Below, piece by piece: positions 59,823 through 64,000 of a DNA stretch of 64,000 bases (position 1 is its first letter; the number at the start of each line of letters is the position of its first letter). The notes under the pieces are model-generated. The model did no database searches and had not been told where the DNA came from. It was given only the letters and a program-made list of their open reading frames with translations. A program made the translations under genes and the position numbers. Location: assembly GCA_029706075.1 (NCBI GenBank), contig JAINUG010000146.1:1867501-1931500 (forward strand). The letters are read 5' to 3'. The DNA is from Aldrovandia affinis. Lineage: Eukaryota > Chordata > Actinopteri > Notacanthiformes > Halosauridae.

Positions 59823-60329
59823 AACATATCATTTCACATTGCAAAACAATGCTCGAGTTAATGTCGATATTATTTATATCAGTCATTTCTCTTGGAAGTC
59901 GGCAGTTGTTATCCCCGTATCCAAGTCTAGAGATCAGGCTCTGGTCAGTAACTAGAGACCAATACCACACTGACAGTCATTTCAGAAGTTGAAAAAGGTA
60001 GTTGTTTGACTTCAAAAATGTAAATTTAAATACAATGTTTCTTTTTTTCTTTAATTGTACTTCATTTCAGGAGGACTATTTTTACCCTTTGTTATTATTT
60101 TTCCTCTCATTTTACCTTTTTTCCTTCTTTTAAAAAATTATTTTATTTTATTACTAATATTATTATTACTAGCCATGTTTCTTTGCACCCCAAGCAAACC
60201 ACTCCACTGAGACAGCAAGTTGTATCTTTTGGAGAAGACAAAATCCAAACTTGACAATGGCATGGGTGATTGGTGCCATTTTCTTAGCTCTGCGAAAAAG
60301 CTTTTGACAAAAACCTACTCAATACTACC

Positions 60330-60650
60330 ATTGCAAGACACTAACTAAATTTAACTGATTGAGTTTGGATAACTTTAGGTTTTATTCTGATGCATGTCTC
60401 ATGTTTAAAATTGTTTGCAACTTGGCTCCCCCACCTCTAAATTAATTCATACGTTTACAAGATGACCGTTCCAACAGCTCTTCAAGAGCCACATCTAGAG
60501 GAGATTGCACTATATCCAGACAAATTACAAAACTTGGTCAATCAGCTTTTTCTATGAAAGCCTCTAAACACTGGAATTCACTGCCAACCGATATTAGGGG
60601 ATGCAGTAGTTTACATAATTTCACCTCAAAAGTCTGACAGACACTCACAG
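60330..60650 (+). mobile_element. LINE ORF2 C-terminal remnant
   Basis: One + frame reads DNFRFYSDACLMFKIVCNLA, a stop, FIRLQDDRSNSSSRATSRGD and KASKHWNSLPTDIRGCSSLH. The W-N-S-L-P..IR motif is typical of the end of fish non-LTR reverse transcriptase ORFs. It carries an internal stop and is not active. Confidence 0.75.
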
Positions 60651-61464
60651 TACTGCAGCCGTTTAAAGGACCCCTCATTTAATCAAGTGTTGCCTTTATT
60701 TGTAAGCCAGGCTCTTCCATGGCTGTTGCGTGGGCAAACTTGTCAGACACCTCCAGTTAAATAGATGCCGTTAATTTTCATGCCTTTTTTATTTTTTTTC
60801 TACTTCAATTTTTCTCAACCCATTTCAAGATCCAGTGCAGATGCACAGTTTTTAACAGACAAGACTCTTTTCCAGAGAGTGGCACTCAGTGCCCCTTGGG
60901 CAAGCGCACGTGTTTTCCGCCTCGTTGAAAATGGCCGCATGGTGGGGGGAAAAAAAGAATAAAATACCCTCGTTCAAGAATATTCAAAACGTATCAAACT
61001 TTATTTATTTGTGGTTTTTGTTGGCACAGTAACCACGGCACCCGAACCGAAGCTGCACATCTGGGGGCGTGTACTTAGCACCCGTCAGGTGTCAATTAGT
61101 GGAGCGTTATTGACAGGCTGTCAGGCCCATTATGTGGGAATGGCATGGCTGTCAGGCTCCCTGTTTGCTTTATCTCCTCAGAGAGGCTGGCCTCCCGCCG
61201 GGCCGCGATCGCCGTGTCCTTTATGCCCGCCGCTCGGCTCCGTGTCGCGCTCACACGCGGCTGCGCTGGCTTATCTCGCCGCTCCCCCGCTCGCCCGCTC
61301 GCCCTCCGGAGCCCGTTTGACAGGCGACAGCGGGGGGAGGGAATGGGGGGGGGTACCCATCTGCTGCCGTGGTGTCAGAGAGCCCCCCGTGGTCTCCGCC
61401 GCAGGGCAGGGGCCTCAGCGCTGCGTGGAGGGGGGTCGTGACCCCGCCCTCCTCCCGAGTCTCG
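60651..61464. other. Intergenic, with CpG-rich patch
   Basis: 61195-61450 is CpG-rich. 61055-61160 has several TGACAG/CTGTCA motifs and an ATTA core and could be conserved non-coding DNA. No coding evidence. Confidence 0.4.
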
Positions 61465-61848
61465 AGAGCAAAGGGTGTGAAACTCATTCCATTAAGGGCC
61501 GAGTGTGTGCAGGTTTCTGTTGTGACCAATGCACTACAGCAGGTGATTTCACTAATTAGCTCACTTCTTCAACTAAGGAGGGAACCTAATTGAAACCACC
61601 TGGTGTAGTGCATTGGTTACAACAAAAACCTGCACACACTCGGCCCTCGATGGAATGAGTTTGACACCCCTGTTCTAGAGCAAAGGGTGTGAAACTCAAA
61701 AACACCCGAGTGTGTGCAGGTTTGTGTTTGAACCCAGAGCGCTGCGCCAGGCCATTTCACTCATTGGCTCACTCCTTCAACCGAGGAGTGGAGTAATGTG
61801 GCGCTCGGCCCTCGACGGAGATGGAGTTTGAGACCCCTGCTCTAAAGC
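61465..61848. mobile_element. Two palindromic MITE copies in tandem
   Basis: 61465-61673 is a 200-bp palindromic element as at 42712 (TGAAACTCATTCCATTAAGG / GATGGAATGAGTTTGACACC). 61680-61848 is a degraded second copy. Confidence 0.88.
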
Positions 61849-61851
61849 AGC

Positions 61852-62262
61852 GGTGGGCGAGGACGGCCGTATCGGTTTGGGTTTCGTGCCCACTTCTGCT
61901 CTTGATTACATGATCTTAAATATCAACTGAATTCATTGTTAAGCTCACGAAAGACAGCTGAAGACTGCTCATGTGTCCCTATAGAAAAGGTTTAGTGTGA
62001 TCTAATCTATGAGTGACCCGGCATTAGTGTGTACAGCTAATTGGCTAATTGAGCCTGGGTAATTGGTGTACACAGCTAATTGGCTATGTGATCCAGGGTA
62101 ATTGGTGTACACAGCTAATTGGCGTACATAGCTAATTGGCAAATTGAGCCTGTGTAATTGGTGTACACAGCTAATTGGCTATGTGATCCAGGGTAATCAG
62201 TGGAAACGCAAACCTGCATGCACACAAGCTCTCCGGGAATCAAGTTGCCCACCTCCACTCTA
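61852..62262. mobile_element. Degenerate hAT-like MITE with internal tandem repeats
   Basis: GCGGTGGGCGAGGACGG start, AAGACAGCTGAAGACTGCTC, GAGTGACCCGGCATTAGTGT, then four units of GTGTACACAGCTAATTGGC, ending AGTTGCCCACCTCCACTC. Confidence 0.78.
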
Positions 62263-62351
62263 AAAGTAGAGACAACTTTATCATGCACTTCCTTTTACGA
62301 TAATGTGTTTTATGATCATGCGTATTTAGAATAGTTGTGTGAGGAGGGTTT

Positions 62352-62657
62352 GGCCCAGGGGTGGGCAATTCCGGTCCTGGAGGGCCGGTGTGTATGCAGG
62401 TTTTTGTTTCTACCAATTACCCTGGCTCAATTAGCTAATTAGTTGGATACTCCAATGCTGGTTCACTTGTAGATTAGACCACAGTAACGTGTTTCATATG
62501 GGAGCACAAGAACAGTCTTAAGCTGTCATTCTTGGGCTTATCAAGAAATTTTGCTAAAATGTTAGATCATGTAAATGATTGGGCTAATTAAATAATTAAG
62601 AGCAGAAGTTGGCATGAAATCCAGAAACGGATACGGCCCTCTTTGCCCACCCCTGGT
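62352..62657 (+). mobile_element. hAT-like MITE
   Basis: CAGGGGTGGGCAATTCCGGT start, ATCATGTAAATGATTGGGCT inside, TTTGCCCACCCCTGG end, giving short terminal inverted repeats. Best reference copy. Confidence 0.88.
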
Positions 62658-62674
62658 TTTGGCCCAAGCCTTCA

Positions 62675-62862
62675 TCAGCTTTTCGACCCTGGTCCTGGAG
62701 GGCCACAGGGTTGCCTGGCTTTTGTTGTTACTCAGCAATGTATTGATCAGGTACAGCGGTTGATTACACGGTTATCTCGCATGGTGTTCTTGGGTCTAAA
62801 TTGGTTGCTGATCCTACGGTGAAAACAAAAGCTAGCATACCCTGTGGCTCTCCAGCACCACG
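62675..62862. mobile_element. Foldback MITE
   Basis: CCCTGGTCCTGGAGGGCCAC and CCTGTGGCTCTCCAGCACCA are inverted ends; interior TCTTGGGTCTAAATTGGTTG. Fragments at 598 and 29650. Confidence 0.75.
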
Positions 62863-62865
62863 GGC

Positions 62866-63137
62866 CTGTCTCACGAAGCAGGATTAGTGGGTTAGCGAGC
62901 TAACTCTGGTTTTAAGCCTGGGTTCTGGGATCTGTTCACGTTGCATACGATTGTCTGTGTTACAAACACCGCCCCTTTTTGTGTGCATGCACTCGTAGCT
63001 CGATCGGAAAAGCCTGGGCTGACGGAGCGAGTTGATAACCACCGTCGTGAGACAGGTTAGCCGTAATTGCCTTTGTGCAGCCAGCTAACGCAAAGATACC
63101 CTGATTATGATGAACTTCCTTCGTGAGACAGGCCCCA
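62866..63137. mobile_element. Foldback MITE with GGCCTGTCTCACGAAG ends
   Basis: Left GGCCTGTCTCACGAAGCAGG, right CTTCCTTCGTGAGACAGGCC; about 270 bp. Confidence 0.85.
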
Positions 63138-63760
63138 GGGTCTGGCTCAGCCCGAACCTCTATCTACGTAATCGGATTCATTATGAGGCGTAATGAACGC
63201 AGGTGACCATGTGCTGGAGGCACTCAGCATCTCACCATCCAGACTCTGAATATTCAGGCTCAGACTCAAATTATACAGTTATGATAATATTTCATCATAA
63301 CCCTATAATCAAGACGGAAACAAAAGCGGATGGAACAAAAACCGAACGTGATCAAATCAGTTCTCGGGTTCTTTGGTAAATGCTTCCTTTTGAAAGAGAT
63401 TAAATATTTAATTGATTTATTGATAGACCTACAGCTAAGATCAGTGAAGTCCTAAATGCTGAAAGTGTGCACACCTGGTAATTGAAACCAAAACATTTGT
63501 GTGACAAAGCAAATGGTAATGAGCCAAACCTGCATTGCGTTAAAATCTGTTTCAGCACGAAACTATGGAACCTAGGCACACGTTTTCAACAACGTGAATT
63601 AATCAAGAGACGCGCACGGCTGGAACAAACTTTGAGAATTGGTTGGAAGGAAAACCAGTGTACACTTGGGTGCCCCCCAGGAGTGAGGCTGAAAGCCCCT
63701 TCTGTAGGGGATCACCTGGCCAGCCTTCCACACCGATGGGGGATTTTAACAGGGTTACAG
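63138..63760. other. Intergenic, nothing recognised
   Basis: No element or coding signal seen. Confidence 0.5.
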
Positions 63761-63761
63761 G

Positions 63762-64000
63762 GCACAGCACGATTACTCAAATCCAGGCCTCGAGGTCCGC
63801 AATGTGTCTGCAGGTATCTGCTCCAACCACGCACTACACCACCTGATTTTGAATAATTAGTTTACCTCCTTGGTACAGGAAGTGAGCTAATTAGTGAAAT
63901 CAGGTGGTGTAGTGCGTAGGTTGGAGCAAATACCTGCAGACGCTGCGGCCCTCGAGGCCTGGATTTGAATACCCCTGGGCTACAGCAGCGTTACTCAAAT
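63762..64000. mobile_element. Palindromic MITE and start of another copy
   Basis: 63762-63982 has inverted ends ATTACTCAAATCCAGGCCTC / GAGGCCTGGATTTGAATACC and CCACGCACTACACCACCTGA inside. CAGCGTTACTCAAAT at 63986 repeats its left end and is cut by the window. Confidence 0.85.

Noticed and set aside
51000..64000. Coding exons of GNG4 or another neighbour
   Set aside because: No frame resembles a G-protein gamma subunit or any other protein I recognise, apart from the LINE remnant.

Overview
The window is eukaryotic, intron-rich DNA from a ray-finned fish. The evidence is a vertebrate multi-exon gene with canonical GT/AG introns, very many di- and tetranucleotide repeats and minisatellites, tRNA-derived SINEs ending in the teleost-type tail GGATAAGAGCGTCTGC, a Tc1-like transposon remnant, fish LINE 3' ends, and hAT-like foldback MITEs. 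I cannot name the species.

Positions 429-47362 (+ strand) hold the 3' two thirds, about 2,500 codons, of LYST (lysosomal trafficking regulator, the Chediak-Higashi protein). I placed 45 exons by matching reading frame, splice phase and the remembered vertebrate LYST protein. In order they encode the end of the helical ARM/HEAT-like region (exons 1-2), a ConA-like lectin-type domain (3-7), a long helical middle with a variable low-complexity segment (8-27), the PH-like domain (28-31), the BEACH domain (32-37) and the C-terminal WD40 repeats (38-45). The stop codon is at 47360-47362. The 5' exons lie left of the window. Exons 3, 6, 14, 22, 24 and 42 carry small frame breaks, nearly all at G/C runs. 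These look more like assembly indels than gene decay, because every other exon, splice phase and the C terminus are intact.

The most unusual property is in the introns. Many hold minisatellites that are copies of the neighbouring exon-intron junction itself: donor copies after exons 4, 21 and 31 (the last a GC donor), acceptor or exon-start copies before exons 15, 19 and 33, a duplicated WD40 exon (42), and repeated pyrimidine tracts before exons 18 and 43. One 37-bp hairpin-forming satellite occurs as two arrays in opposite orientation, in the introns after exons 9 and 42.

From 47363 to about 50.48 kb is the probable LYST 3' UTR. No second protein-coding gene is visible to the right. A GC-rich, repeat-free block at about 52.56-53.24 kb ending in a good donor resembles the promoter and non-coding first exon of the next gene. 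In mammals GNG4 follows LYST in the same orientation, so a GNG4 orthologue is the natural guess, but no GNG4 coding sequence is present. The rest (54.9-64.0 kb) is mostly transposable-element debris: SINEs, an L2-like LINE tail, a LINE reverse-transcriptase C-terminal remnant, a 16-bp minisatellite and a cluster of palindromic MITEs.
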